Shown here: positions 27,873-36,937 of the stretch, piece by piece
Layout of the letters: each line of letters opens with the position of its first letter
Numbering within the stretch: position 1 is the stretch's first letter
Assembly (NCBI RefSeq): GCF_021603645.1
Contig: NZ_BQHJ01000002.1
Span: 620,001-684,000, forward strand
Length of the DNA stretch: 64,000 nt
From: Pseudomonas pseudonitroreducens
GTDB lineage: Bacteria; Pseudomonadota; Gammaproteobacteria; Pseudomonadales; Pseudomonadaceae
Reading direction: 5' to 3'
Notes under the pieces: generated by a model
Seen by the model: only the letters and a program-made list of their open reading frames with translations
Databases searched by the model: none
Told to the model about the DNA's origin: nothing
Made by a program: the position numbers and the translations under genes

Positions 27873-28340
27873 TCACACCGGCTTGCTGATCATCAGCACC
27901 AGGATCGCGATCACACACAGCAGCGCCAGCGCGAAGAAGGCCAGGCCGAACTTCCACTGGCGTGTGGCGCCCGCGGCGATCGGCTCGCCGCTGCTCTGCG
28001 CCACCAGTGCCAGGTCGCGGATGCGCCACAGGCGCGTGGTGAACAGCAGCCAGAAGATCGTCGCGACGATCAGCAGGCAGGCGCTGCCCAGCAGCCAGGT
28101 CTGCCCCAGCGGCCAGCCGACGGTCTGCACCATGCGATAGCCGGTCACCGGCAGGCTGGCGACGCTGCCGGCCACCAGCACCCAGCCGATCAGGCCGATG
28201 CGCTGCAGCGCCTTGGCGATCACTCCGGCGTCGCCACCACGCCAGCTGCGCCAGCCGTACCAGGCCAGGCCGATGATGGCCAGGAACGGCAGCACCGCGG
28301 CGATGCCGTGGAGGATGCGGAAGGTCTGCAGGCTTTCCAT
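27873..28340 (-). CDS. DUF2269 membrane protein, copy B
   Basis: 155-aa four-helix membrane protein, paralogue of copy A with the same layout: N-terminal FRILHGIAAVLPFLAIIGLA, a basic cytoplasmic loop (WYGWRSWRGGDAGVIAKALQ), PVTGYRMVQTVGWPLGQTWL and a final helix FFALALLCVIAILVLMISKP. Likely a two-gene operon, possibly a heterodimeric membrane complex. It is preceded by ilvA on the same strand (about 70-bp gap). No enzymatic motif is visible. Confidence 0.78.
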   Translation of the reverse strand: MESLQTFRILHGIAAVLPFLAIIGLAWYGWRSWRGGDAGVIAKALQRIGLIGWVLVAGSVASLPVTGYRMVQTVGWPLGQTWLLGSACLLIVATIFWLLFTTRLWRIRDLALVAQSSGEPIAAGATRQWKFGLAFFALALLCVIAILVLMISKPV

Positions 28341-28409
28341 TTCAATTCCCTGTGAAGAAGGCGGCGTTCCGACAAGCCTAGCAGCAGTCGCGCCGCCTCT
28401 GCCTGATCC

Positions 28410-29924
28410 TCAGCCGAGGAACAGGCGGTAGGCCGGGTTGTCCGTCTCGTCCCAGTAGGGGTAGCCGATCTCTTCCAGCGCGGCCGCCACCAGGTGACGC
28501 TCATCCTCCGGCACCTGCAGGCCCGCCACCACGCGACCGTCGGCGGCGCCGTGGTTGCGGTAGTGGAACAGGGTGATGTTCCAGCGCCCGCCCAGGCGAT
28601 TAAGGAAGTTGAACAGCGCGCCGGGACGTTCGGGGAACTCGAAGCGGAACACCTGCTCGCCGGAAACGCGCGGCGAATGGCCGCCGACCATGTGACGGAT
28701 GTGCAGCTTGGCCAACTCGTTGTCGGTCAGGTCGAGCACCGGGAAGCCCTGCTCCTGCAGTTGCTGCACCAGCGCCGCGCGCGGGTCGTTCTCCGGGTGC
28801 GTCTGCACGCCGACGAAGATGTGCGCTTCGCTGTCGGTGTTGTAGCGATAGTTGAACTCGGTGATCTGGCGTTTGCCGATGGCCTCGCAGAAGGCCTTGA
28901 AGCTGCCAGGGCGCTCGGGGATGGTCACGGCGATGATCGCTTCGCGCTTCTCGCCCAGCTCAGCGCGCTCGGCCACATGGCGCAGACGGTCGAAGTTGAT
29001 GTTGGCGCCCGAGTCGATGGCGACCAGGGTCTGGCCCTTCACGCCTTCGCGCTCGACGTACTTCTTGATCCCGGCCACCGCCAGCGCGCCGGCGGGCTCG
29101 GTGATGGAGCGGGTGTCGTCGTAGATGTCCTTGATCGCCGCGCAGATCTCGTCGGTGCTGACGGTGATCACTTCATCGACGTAGTCCTTGCACAGCTCGA
29201 AGTTGTGCTGGCCGATCTGCGCCACGGCGACGCCGTCGGCGAACAGCCCGACCTGCCCCAGCACCACGCGCTCGCCAGCGGCCATGGCGGCCTGCAGGCA
29301 GTTGGAGTCGTCCGGCTCGACGCCGATGACCTTGATCTCCGGGCGCAGGTACTTCACATAGGCGGCGATGCCGGCGATCAGGCCGCCGCCGCCGACGGGC
29401 ACGAAGATCGCGTCGAGGCTGCCCGGATGCTGGCGGAGGATTTCCATCGCCACGGTGCCCTGGCCCGCGATCACATCCGGGTCGTCGTAGGGGTGGATGT
29501 AGACGTAGCCCTTCTCTTCCACCAGTTTCAGCGAATGCGCCAGCGCATCGGGGAAAGCATCGCCGTGCAGCACGGCCTTGCCGCCGCGGGCGCGTACGCC
29601 CTGGACCTTCAGCTCCGGCGTAGTGCGCGGCATCACGATGGTGGCCTTGATGCCCAGCTCGCGTGCAGCCAGCGCCACGCCCTGGGCGTGGTTGCCGGCG
29701 GAGGCGGTGACCACGCCGCGGGCGAGTTCTTCCGGGCTCAGCTGCGCCAGCTTGTTGTAGGCGCCGCGAATCTTGAAGGAGAACACCGGCTGCAGGTCTT
29801 CGCGCTTGAGCAGAATCTGGTTGCCCAGACGCTCGGAGAGCTGGCGGGCGGGCTGCAGAGGCGTTTCCACGGCAACGTCGTAGACACGCGAGGTGAGGAT
29901 CTTCTTGACGTATTGTTCGAGCAT
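28410..29924 (-). CDS. ilvA: Threonine deaminase (biosynthetic)
   Basis: PLP-dependent threonine dehydratase giving 2-oxobutyrate, first step to isoleucine. 504 aa from ATG 29924 ([20 protein letters not shown]), the length of biosynthetic IlvA. PLP lysine in [12 protein letters not shown] (about 57-62), glycine loop [10 protein letters not shown], and two C-terminal ACT-like regulatory domains (about 325-500; [20 protein letters not shown] and [20 protein letters not shown]), where isoleucine and valine act. Divergent from rpiA; PAO1 calls the counterpart ilvA1. Confidence 0.95.
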   Translation of the reverse strand: MLEQYVKKILTSRVYDVAVETPLQPARQLSERLGNQILLKREDLQPVFSFKIRGAYNKLAQLSPEELARGVVTASAGNHAQGVALAARELGIKATIVMPRTTPELKVQGVRARGGKAVLHGDAFPDALAHSLKLVEEKGYVYIHPYDDPDVIAGQGTVAMEILRQHPGSLDAIFVPVGGGGLIAGIAAYVKYLRPEIKVIGVEPDDSNCLQAAMAAGERVVLGQVGLFADGVAVAQIGQHNFELCKDYVDEVITVSTDEICAAIKDIYDDTRSITEPAGALAVAGIKKYVEREGVKGQTLVAIDSGANINFDRLRHVAERAELGEKREAIIAVTIPERPGSFKAFCEAIGKRQITEFNYRYNTDSEAHIFVGVQTHPENDPRAALVQQLQEQGFPVLDLTDNELAKLHIRHMVGGHSPRVSGEQVFRFEFPERPGALFNFLNRLGGRWNITLFHYRNHGAADGRVVAGLQVPEDERHLVAAALEEIGYPYWDETDNPAYRLFLG

Positions 29925-30060
29925 CGGAAGGGCTATTTCGGCGGCTTTTCGAGGAACCGCGAGTCTACTCCAGGCGGCGCCGGGCGGGCCACCGAACAAT
30001 CCGCGCGGAGATGACCATAACAGTTGCCCGGCGGCGCAACACCGGCACGCCATCGACCGC

Positions 30061-30066
30061 TATAAT
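30061..30066 (+). promoter_or_regulatory. -10 box upstream of rpiA
   Basis: TATAAT at 30061-30066, about 60 bp before the rpiA start in the ilvA-rpiA divergent region. The -35 region is poor, so this rests on the perfect -10 hexamer only. Confidence 0.4.
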
Positions 30067-30126
30067 CCGCCCTCTCGAACTTTCTCCGGCGCCCCTGCGC
30101 CCTTCCAGGTAAGAAGACCCTTCGCC

Positions 30127-30798
30127 ATGAACCAGGATCAGCTCAAGCAGGCTGTGGCCCAGGCCGCCGTCGACCACATCCTTCCGCACCTCGACAGCAA
30201 GAGCATCGTCGGCGTGGGCACCGGCTCCACCGCCAACTTCTTCATCGACCTGCTGGCCCGGCACAAGGCCGAGTTCGACGGCGCCGTGGCCAGCTCCGAA
30301 GCCACCGCCCAGCGCCTGAAGGGCCACGGCATCCCGGTCTACGACCTGAACACGGTCAGTGAGCTGGAGTTCTACGTGGACGGTGCTGACGAGACCAACG
30401 AGCGCCTGGAGCTGATCAAGGGCGGCGGCGCTGCCCTGACCCGCGAGAAAATCGTCGCCGCCGTAGCCAAGCAGTTCATCTGCATCGCCGATGCCAGCAA
30501 GCTGGTGCCGATCCTCGGCGGGTTCCCGCTGCCGGTGGAAGTCATCCCCATGGCCCGCAGCCACGTCGCTCGCCAACTGGTGAAGCTGGGCGGCGACCCG
30601 GTGTACCGCGAGGGCGTACTGACCGACAACGGCAACATCATCCTCGACGTGCACAACCTGCGCATCGACAGCCCGGTACAGCTGGAAGAGGCGATCAACA
30701 ATATCGTCGGCGTGGTCACCAACGGCCTGTTCGCCGCCCGCTCGGCCGACCTGCTGCTGCTGGGCACCGCCGAAGGCGTGAAGACCCTCAAGGTCTGA
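30127..30798 (+). CDS. rpiA: Ribose-5-phosphate isomerase A
   Basis: Interconverts ribose 5-phosphate and ribulose 5-phosphate in the pentose phosphate pathway. 223 aa, standard RpiA length, from ATG 30127 ([20 protein letters not shown]). Phosphate loop [15 protein letters not shown] (about 28-42), [14 protein letters not shown], and the active-site [20 protein letters not shown] with the catalytic Asp/Lys/Glu region. Divergent from ilvA, the common gammaproteobacterial arrangement. Confidence 0.96.
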   Translation: MNQDQLKQAVAQAAVDHILPHLDSKSIVGVGTGSTANFFIDLLARHKAEFDGAVASSEATAQRLKGHGIPVYDLNTVSELEFYVDGADETNERLELIKGGGAALTREKIVAAVAKQFICIADASKLVPILGGFPLPVEVIPMARSHVARQLVKLGGDPVYREGVLTDNGNIILDVHNLRIDSPVQLEEAINNIVGVVTNGLFAARSADLLLLGTAEGVKTLKV

Positions 30799-30887
30799 GC
30801 CCCAGGCGCCATCCGCCGGGTGGCGCCTTCCAGAGCCACTGCTGCCGTCTACGCTGGGATGACCTCAAGCCCCAACGGAGACGCAGC

Positions 30888-31220
30888 ATGGCCGCCAAAT
30901 ACCATCTGAAGAAGGCCAGCGATGGCCAGTTCCACTTCAACCTGCACGCCAGCAACGGCGAAATCGTCCTGACCAGCGAGCTGTACAAGGCCAAGACCTC
31001 GGCCATCGACGGCATCGAGTCGGTGCGCAAGAACTCCCAGCGCGAAGGCGCCTTCGAAATCAAGGCCGCCGCCAACGGCAAGCACTATTTCGTCCTCAAG
31101 GCCACCAACGGCCAGGTCGTCGGGCAGAGCCAGATGTATGCCAGCAAGGCCAGCGCCGAGGCCGGCGTCGCGGCTGTCAAACGTTACGCGGTGGATGCAC
31201 CGATCAGCGACGACAGCTGA
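30888..31220 (+). CDS. YegP-like DUF1508 tandem-repeat protein
   Basis: 110 aa made of two copies of the DUF1508 unit: YHLKKASDGQFHFNLHASNG... (about 4-50) and FEIKAAANGKHYFVLKATNG... (about 55-100), each ending in a SAIDGI/SAEAGV helix. Small soluble proteins of this kind (E. coli YegP) have no settled function. Good GGAGACGC ribosome-binding region before ATG 30888. Short single gene between rpiA and aaaA. Confidence 0.85.
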   Translation: MAAKYHLKKASDGQFHFNLHASNGEIVLTSELYKAKTSAIDGIESVRKNSQREGAFEIKAAANGKHYFVLKATNGQVVGQSQMYASKASAEAGVAAVKRYAVDAPISDDS

Positions 31221-31434
31221 CCAAGGCACCGTTTCGGTGAGCGCTCTCACATTTCCGCTCCCCACGGCCGGCGTTGCCGCTGGTCGTGTATCACCTTTGT
31301 TACAGTGGCGCGACACCCTCGGTCACTGACGCGTCAAATTCCGCCCATCTCCGGCGAACCGGCCTGCATCCTGCTTTCCTCCGGCGCACGCATCAACGAC
31401 CGATGCGATTTCAATCGACACAGAGGAAAGTGCC

Positions 31435-33378
31435 GTGTTCAAACCCTTAGCCGTTGCGGTAAGCCTGGGCTGCGCAGCGTTGGCAAGCGACGCCAACGCC
31501 TACGAATACGGGGAGTATGCCGGGGACACCCTGGACACCCTGATCAACGATTACCCCGGCCGTTACCGCGGTACTGCCAGCTTTGCCGGCGCCACCGCGC
31601 TGATGCAGTCGCGCCTGGGCTTCGGCTACCAGACGCAGGTCCAGGACTTCACCTGGGCTGGCAACCGCAGCTCGCAGAACGTCATTGCCAGCGCCCCGGG
31701 CACCAGCGGCCAGTACGTGGTGCTGGGTGCGCACTACGACACCTACTACGGTCGTCCGACCCTGCAGGGCGTGGACGACAACGGCTCGGGTGCCGCCGTG
31801 CTCACGGAGATCGCCCGCAACCTGGGCGGAATCGCCCTGGAGAACGGCCTGGAAGTGGTCGGCTTTGGCGCCGAAGAGGAAGGCCTGCGCGGCTCGCGCG
31901 CCTACGTCGCTTCGCTGAGCGATGAGCAGCGCAGCAACCTGCTGGGGATGATCAACCTCGACAGCCTGATCACCGGCGACAAGATGTATGCCCACGCCGG
32001 CTTCAACAGCGTCGACAATCCCGCGCTGGGCGCTTACCGCGATCAGCTCCTGCGCATCGCCCAGGAACTGAAGATCCCGCTGTTCACCAACCCCGGCCTG
32101 AACGAGGAATACCCCGCCGGCACCGGTTGCTGCAGCGACGGCGAGAGCTTCGAGGGCCTGAACGTCCCAGTGCTGTTCATCGAAGCCACCAACTGGGAAC
32201 TGGGCGAGCTGGACGGCTACGATCAGACCGACAACCCCGCCATCCCCGGCGGCGCCACCTGGCACAACCCGGCCCTGGACAACGAGCAGGTACTCACTGG
32301 CGCCTTTGGCCAGGAGCGCATCGACCAGCGCCTGCGCGACTTCTCCCGCCTGCTTACGCGCCTGGTGCTGGAGCTGACCAACGCCGACCTGCTCGCCTCT
32401 ACGGCCTCCGGCGGCGCCATGGCGCGGCTGATGGAAGACCAGTTGCAGCGCCAGCACCTGGCCCTGACCCGCCTGCACGACCGTCGCTGGTTGACGCTGC
32501 TGGGCAGCTCGCGCCCTGTCGGCAGCTTCGACGGCGCCGTCGGCGTGGAAGGTGAAACCACCCCCGAGAGCGGTTTCGACATGCCCGGCGACCCGCGCTC
32601 GCACCGCACCGGGGTGAACCTGCTGGGTGACTACCGCGCCAGCGAGGCGCTGACCGTTGGCGGCAGCCTGAGCTTCCAGCGCAGCCGCGACAACCTCGAC
32701 CACAGCGCACGCCTGGAAGCCGAAACCTGGCAGCTCGGCCTCTACGCCCTGCTCAACGACGGCGGCCCGGCCTGGCTCGGCGGCGAGCTGAGCGCCGGCT
32801 ACGCAGACTTCGACAGCAAGCGCTCGGTGTACCTGAAGGCGAAGAATGGCCCGGTGCTGCTCGACCAGCGCATCGACGGCGACAGCAACGCCTGGTTCTG
32901 GGGCGCGCGGGTCGACGGCGGCTACGACTTCGACATCGCCGGCATCAAGACCGGGCCGCAGGGCGGCCTGGACTACGTGCATTACAAGATCGACGACTTC
33001 AAGGAGGATGACGACCTGCGTACCGCGCTGGGCTACGAGAAGCAGGACTACGACTCGCTCGAAGCCAGCCTTGGCTGGGGCCTGCGTGGCGAGCTGCCAC
33101 TGGGTAACCGCATGGCCGTGCAGCCGTACGCCAGCGTGCGCTGGGTGAAGGAGTTGGCCGACGGCCGCCTGGACGACATCGCGCTGACCGCCCTGGGCGA
33201 CGGTCGTACCCGCGTCGCCGACCTCGGCGATGTCGACAAGGACTTCGGCCGCGCCCAGGTCGGCGCCCTGCTGGCCGTTACCGAGCAGTTGGGCGTGTTC
33301 GCCGAGGCCAACTCGCGCTTCGCCCACAGCGAAGGCAGCCAGGCGTCCTACTCCCTCGGCGTGCAGTGGCAGTTCTGA
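31435..33378 (+). CDS. aaaA: Autotransporter aminopeptidase AaaA (M28)
   Basis: Surface-anchored arginine-specific aminopeptidase, type Va secreted. 647 aa from GTG 31435: signal peptide 1-22 (MFKPLAVAVSLGCAALASDANA), M28 zinc peptidase passenger (about 25-310) with metal ligands in LGAHYDTYYG, QGVDDNGSGAA and GFGAEEEGLRG, and a C-terminal autotransporter beta-barrel (about 380-647) ending in the aromatic YSLGVQWQF needed for BAM insertion. P. aeruginosa AaaA (PA0328) releases N-terminal Arg from peptides for nitrogen supply and matters in chronic infection. Convergent with carP, as in PAO1. Confidence 0.92.
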   Translation: MFKPLAVAVSLGCAALASDANAYEYGEYAGDTLDTLINDYPGRYRGTASFAGATALMQSRLGFGYQTQVQDFTWAGNRSSQNVIASAPGTSGQYVVLGAHYDTYYGRPTLQGVDDNGSGAAVLTEIARNLGGIALENGLEVVGFGAEEEGLRGSRAYVASLSDEQRSNLLGMINLDSLITGDKMYAHAGFNSVDNPALGAYRDQLLRIAQELKIPLFTNPGLNEEYPAGTGCCSDGESFEGLNVPVLFIEATNWELGELDGYDQTDNPAIPGGATWHNPALDNEQVLTGAFGQERIDQRLRDFSRLLTRLVLELTNADLLASTASGGAMARLMEDQLQRQHLALTRLHDRRWLTLLGSSRPVGSFDGAVGVEGETTPESGFDMPGDPRSHRTGVNLLGDYRASEALTVGGSLSFQRSRDNLDHSARLEAETWQLGLYALLNDGGPAWLGGELSAGYADFDSKRSVYLKAKNGPVLLDQRIDGDSNAWFWGARVDGGYDFDIAGIKTGPQGGLDYVHYKIDDFKEDDDLRTALGYEKQDYDSLEASLGWGLRGELPLGNRMAVQPYASVRWVKELADGRLDDIALTALGDGRTRVADLGDVDKDFGRAQVGALLAVTEQLGVFAEANSRFAHSEGSQASYSLGVQWQF

Positions 33379-33399
33379 TCGCTGGAATGCGAGGCGCCC

Positions 33400-34323
33400 T
33401 CAGTGCGCCTCGCGCTTCTTGAACACGTAGAAGAGATTGGGCTCGCTCACCAGGTACAACGTGCCCTGATCGTCCATGGCAATGCCTTCGGCCTGCGGCA
33501 CGCTGCGCCGCAAGCCCTGCATGCCGCGCAGCAGCGACAGCGAGCTGATCGGTTCGCCGTCAGCACTCAGCTCCAGCACCAGCCGGGACTCATCGGACAG
33601 CGCCAGCAGGTGCCCGCTGCGCTCGTCGTACTGCAGGCTGGACAGATCACGGACGAACAGGTTGCGGTTGTGCTCGAGGTCTTCCACGACATGCACAACG
33701 GTGGGCTGCTCCGATCGCTCGTAGGGGAAGCCGCGCACCTCGTAGATATGCACCGGCTTGCGCTCCTTGGCGACGAACAGGCGCTTGCCCTGCGAGTCAT
33801 AGGCCAGACCCTCGAAGCCGCTGTTGCCGCCGCGCCCCAACGCCAGCGCGAGCTGCTGGGCGTTCTCGGCGTACAGCTCCTTCGTGTCATCGCGCAGTTC
33901 CACACGCAGCAGCCGCTGGTGTGTCTCGTCGGTAATCACATAGACGTTGCGGCTGATGTATTCGATGGCTTCGGTATCGCCGAAGCCGTGCAGCGCGATC
34001 CTGCGCAGCAGCTTGCCCTCCAGCGACAGCTCGACCAGTTCGTTGTGCTTGTTGGTGACGGTGAAGAGGGTCTGCCGGTCCGGGTCGTAGGTCAGCGCCG
34101 AGACGTTGTCCTCCAGGCCCTCGATCGGCTGCGCCTCCAGCACCACGCGGTAGTCGGGCAGCCAGATGGAGGTGTCCTGCCATTGAGCGGCATGGCGCCA
34201 CTCGTTGAACTTGAACCAGGCGCGCTCGTAGACGCGGAAGCTCTGGCCCAGCGCGAGCAGCAGGGCCAGGGCGAACAGCACCAGCAGCAGGAACAGACGG
34301 CGGGGTTTGAGCAGACGGCGCAT
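33400..34323 (-). CDS. carP: SdiA-regulated-domain beta-propeller CarP
   Basis: 307-aa membrane-anchored protein: basic N-terminus and helix (MRRLLKPRRLFLLLVLFALA), then a periplasmic SdiA-regulated / phytase-like beta-propeller (about 60-305; GLEDNVSALTYDPDRQTLFT, FGDTEAIEYISRNVYVITDE, PQAEGIAMDDQGTLYLVSEP). Matches P. aeruginosa CarP (PA0327), a calcium-responsive propeller under the CarSR (BqsSR) two-component system and needed for calcium tolerance. ATG 34323 gives the membrane anchor. A TTAAG-N6-TTCAG box lies 44-59 bp upstream. Paralogue at 43266-44186. Confidence 0.88.
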   Translation of the reverse strand: MRRLLKPRRLFLLLVLFALALLLALGQSFRVYERAWFKFNEWRHAAQWQDTSIWLPDYRVVLEAQPIEGLEDNVSALTYDPDRQTLFTVTNKHNELVELSLEGKLLRRIALHGFGDTEAIEYISRNVYVITDETHQRLLRVELRDDTKELYAENAQQLALALGRGGNSGFEGLAYDSQGKRLFVAKERKPVHIYEVRGFPYERSEQPTVVHVVEDLEHNRNLFVRDLSSLQYDERSGHLLALSDESRLVLELSADGEPISSLSLLRGMQGLRRSVPQAEGIAMDDQGTLYLVSEPNLFYVFKKREAH

Positions 34324-34366
34324 GGAGGTCTCGGGTGGGATTGGCGGGGCAGATTGGCAGCAGCGC

Positions 34367-34382
34367 CTGAAGCCAAACTTAA
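34367..34382 (-). promoter_or_regulatory. Candidate BqsR/CarR box upstream of carP
   Basis: Read on the minus strand: TTAAG-TTTGGC-TTCAG, i.e. two half-sites 11 bp apart matching TTAAG-N6-TTAAG at 9 of 10 positions. It begins 44 bp upstream of the carP ATG. It is also within the promoter region of the divergent AraC-type gene. Confidence 0.55.
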
Positions 34383-34471
34383 AGGCCACCAGAGGTTGCG
34401 GGCAGGCTAGAGTCAGGTTAGCGCAAGTCTGTCCGGTGTTTCTTTCGCAAGAGACTGCAAGAGGCGTATCG

Positions 34472-35488
34472 ATGGCCCAGCATCTACTCCCCGAACAACG
34501 CCAGCAGGCGACCCTGCACACCGTGGTGCTGGCGACCGAGGTGCTGCACCACGCTGGCGTGCCGCGCCCGAAGCTGCTGGAAGGCAGCGGCATCGGCGAG
34601 GCGGACCTGCTGACTCCGGAAAAACTCATCACCCACGCGCAGGAGCTCCGGGTCTTCGCCAACGCCCTGAACTGCCACCACGACCCGGCGCTGGGTCTCT
34701 ATCTCGGCTTGCGCATGCATGTCTCGGCGTACGGCATCCTGGGCTACAGCATGCTCGCCAGCCGCACCCTGCGCGATGCGCTGCAACTGGCACTGTCGTT
34801 CCCCGAGCTGCTCGGCACCTACTTCCGCCTGGCGCTGACGCCACAGGGCGACGAGGTGCACCTGACCGCCGACGGCTACCGCTACGCGCCGGAGCTGACG
34901 GTGTTCAACACCGAGCTGTGCCTGACCTCGCTGCTGACGGTGATCCGCGACCTGCTCGGCGAATCGGTGCGCCCGCGCCGGCTGCTGCTCGCCTACCGGC
35001 CGCCGCTGCACGCCGAGACCTACACCGAGCGCCTGGGCTGCCCGGTGGACTTCGGCGCGCCGACCAGCGCGCTGTGCTTCAGCCCGGCACTGCTGGACCG
35101 GCCGCTACCGCTGGCCGATCCGGTCAGTTGCCACAATGGCGTGCAGCAGTGCCTGCGCATGAGCGCCATGCTCACTGCCCGCGGCGATGTGATCGACCAG
35201 TTGCGCCAGCATCTCGCCAGCCACCTGCACGATACCGCCAGCCTGGACACCGTGGCCCGCCACCTGCACCGCTCCACCCGCACCCTGCGCCGCCACCTGC
35301 AGCAGCAGAACACCAGTTATCAACAGGTGCTCGACGAGGTGCGCTTCGACCGCGCTCGGCAATTGCTCAAGGACACCGACCTGCCGATCTACCTGATCGC
35401 CGAGCAACTGGGCTACAGCGAGACAGCCAGTTTCCGCCATGCCTTCCAGCGCTGGAGCGGGGCGAGTCCGAGCTTGTATCGAGGCTGA
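34472..35488 (+). CDS. AraC-family regulator (PF12625 N-terminal domain)
   Basis: 338-aa transcription factor. N-terminal ligand domain of the 'arabinose-binding of AraC' type used by OruR/ArgR-like pseudomonad regulators (about 20-220; GLRMHVSAYGILGYSMLASR). C-terminal double HTH (about 235-335): LDTVARHLHRSTRTLRRHLQ and IYLIAEQLGYSETASFRHAF, ending RWSGASPSLYR. ATG 34472 is chosen as start; the frame is open upstream. Divergent from carP and upstream of the polyamine ABC operon, where a 15-bp tandem direct repeat is found (35745-35779). Confidence 0.88.
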   Translation: MAQHLLPEQRQQATLHTVVLATEVLHHAGVPRPKLLEGSGIGEADLLTPEKLITHAQELRVFANALNCHHDPALGLYLGLRMHVSAYGILGYSMLASRTLRDALQLALSFPELLGTYFRLALTPQGDEVHLTADGYRYAPELTVFNTELCLTSLLTVIRDLLGESVRPRRLLLAYRPPLHAETYTERLGCPVDFGAPTSALCFSPALLDRPLPLADPVSCHNGVQQCLRMSAMLTARGDVIDQLRQHLASHLHDTASLDTVARHLHRSTRTLRRHLQQQNTSYQQVLDEVRFDRARQLLKDTDLPIYLIAEQLGYSETASFRHAFQRWSGASPSLYRG

Positions 35489-35504
35489 TGCCCAGTCGCT
35501 CTTC

Positions 35505-35578
35505 GTAGGATGGCGTGGAGCGATACCCATCAGCCCAGCACCTGCAGCATGGGTATCGCCTAGGCTCCACCCATCCTG
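35505..35578. repeat. Inverted repeat (GATACCCATC family) after the AraC gene
   Basis: GTAGGATGGCGTGGAGCGAT (35505-35524, running into ACCCAT) faces GGGTATCGCCTAGGCTCCAC (35551-35570, running into CCATCC). The same element family occurs at 20066-20147. The 399-bp gap 35489-35887 holds this repeat, a single REP unit and the direct repeat at 35745; no gene is seen in it. Confidence 0.78.
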
Positions 35579-35666
35579 CAACCTGGGTCGGTGCGGACTC
35601 GAACCGAGGCTTCAGCTTTCACCCACAGCACCGGCAAGGATGGATGGAACGGCGATTTCGATCCCG

Positions 35667-35690
35667 TTCGCGAGCAAGCTCGCTCCTACA
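35667..35690 (-). repeat. Single REP unit
   Basis: TTCGCGAGCAAGCTCGCTCC followed by TACA, same family as the units at 4006, 16581, 20006 and 42608. It lies about 200 bp upstream of the ABC operon start. Confidence 0.85.
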
Positions 35691-35744
35691 AAATCGGCAT
35701 CCCGCTGACGCCCGAAATCCAGCATTGCAGGGCGCATTTTCAAC

Positions 35745-35779
35745 TTGGCCTGATTTATCCCTTATTGGCCTGATCTATC
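35745..35779. promoter_or_regulatory. 15-bp tandem direct repeat upstream of polyamine ABC operon
   Basis: TTGGCCTGATTTATC (35745-35759) and TTGGCCTGATCTATC (35765-35779): 14 of 15 identical, 20 bp start-to-start, about two helical turns. It lies 109 bp before the first ATG of the operon. Tandem half-sites on one DNA face are the usual pattern for AraC-family proteins, and such a regulator is encoded just upstream. Confidence 0.6.
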
Positions 35780-35887
35780 GTTCTGCCCATCCCGGCGCTT
35801 GGTCATTATCAATCCGCAGCTAGGTGAAACGGTCCTAGAAACCGTAAAACCTAAACAATAACAACTGCTTAACTGCATGGTACAAGC

Positions 35888-36937
35888 ATGACCAGCGCGA
35901 TCACCATCGAGCGGATATGCATGGAGTTCGGTACACCCGGACAAGGCCTCAAGGCCCTGGATGACGTGTCACTGGAAATCCGCGCCAACGAGTTCTTCAC
36001 CCTCCTCGGCCCGTCGGGCTGCGGCAAGACCACCTTGCTGCGACTGATCGCCGGCTTCGAACAACCCTCCTCCGGCAGCATTCGCCTGTATGGCGACCCG
36101 ATGGAAGGTCTTCCGCCCTTCCGCCGTCCGGTCAATACCGTCTTCCAGAGCTACGCCCTGTTCCCCCACATGACCGTGGCGGAAAACATCGCCTTCGGCC
36201 TGGAAATGCAGGGCAAGCAACGCAACGACATCGACGCCACCGTGCAGAAGATGCTCGACCTGGTACGCCTGCCCGACGTCGGCAAGCGCCGCGCCGACCA
36301 GCTTTCCGGCGGTCAGCAACAGCGCATCGCCCTGGCCCGCGCGCTGGCCAGCCGCCCCAAGGTGCTGCTGCTCGACGAATCGCTTTCCGCGCTGGACCTC
36401 AAACTGCGCAAGGAAATGCAGATCGAGCTCAAGCGCCTGCAGCACGAGACCGGCATCACCTTCATCTTCGTCACCCATGACCAGGAAGAAGCGCTGACCA
36501 TGTCCGACCGCATCGCCGTGATGAGCCGCGGCAAGGTCATGCAGATCGGCACGCCCACCGAGATCTACGAAGCGCCGGTCAACCGCCTGGTGGCCGACTT
36601 CATCGGCGAGACCAACTTCCTCGAAGGCGAATCCAGCGGTGACAGCGTGCGCCTGGCCGATGGCCAGACGCTGCCGGCCGCCACCACCCTGCCCGGCAAG
36701 GTGACCCTGGCGATCCGCCCGGAACGTACCGAGCTGGCTCAGGATGGCCAACTCGAAGGCGTGGTCGAGAACATCGTCTACGTCGGCACCGACACCGTGT
36801 ACCACCTCAACGTCGCCGGTCAGGGCGGCTTCCGGGTCCGTCAGCAGAACCGCGACGGCGCCCTTTCCACCCACGCGCCCGGCGCGCGGGTGCGGGTCCG
36901 CATTCCCGCCACCGCCATCCGGGTGCTGGCCGAATGA
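35888..36937 (+). CDS. Polyamine-type ABC transporter ATPase (PotA-like)
   Basis: 349-aa ATP-binding subunit of a spermidine/putrescine-class importer. Walker [10 protein letters not shown] (about 41-49), Q-loop [10 protein letters not shown], signature [16 protein letters not shown], Walker [13 protein letters not shown] (Ser in place of the usual Pro after Glu), H-loop FVTHDQEEA, and a C-terminal TOBE regulatory domain (about 270-345). The ribosome-binding site is weak and an ATG eight bases upstream is out of frame. First gene of a four-gene operon; its stop overlaps the next start by 4 bp. Counterpart of PAO1 PA0326. Confidence 0.9.
   Translation: MTSAITIERICMEFGTPGQGLKALDDVSLEIRANEFFTLLGPSGCGKTTLLRLIAGFEQPSSGSIRLYGDPMEGLPPFRRPVNTVFQSYALFPHMTVAENIAFGLEMQGKQRNDIDATVQKMLDLVRLPDVGKRRADQLSGGQQQRIALARALASRPKVLLLDESLSALDLKLRKEMQIELKRLQHETGITFIFVTHDQEEALTMSDRIAVMSRGKVMQIGTPTEIYEAPVNRLVADFIGETNFLEGESSGDSVRLADGQTLPAATTLPGKVTLAIRPERTELAQDGQLEGVVENIVYVGTDTVYHLNVAGQGGFRVRQQNRDGALSTHAPGARVRVRIPATAIRVLAE

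Noticed and set aside
31447-33327. 626-codon antisense frame over aaaA
   Set aside because: Shadow of aaaA with no motif; aaaA has signal peptide, zinc ligands and barrel.
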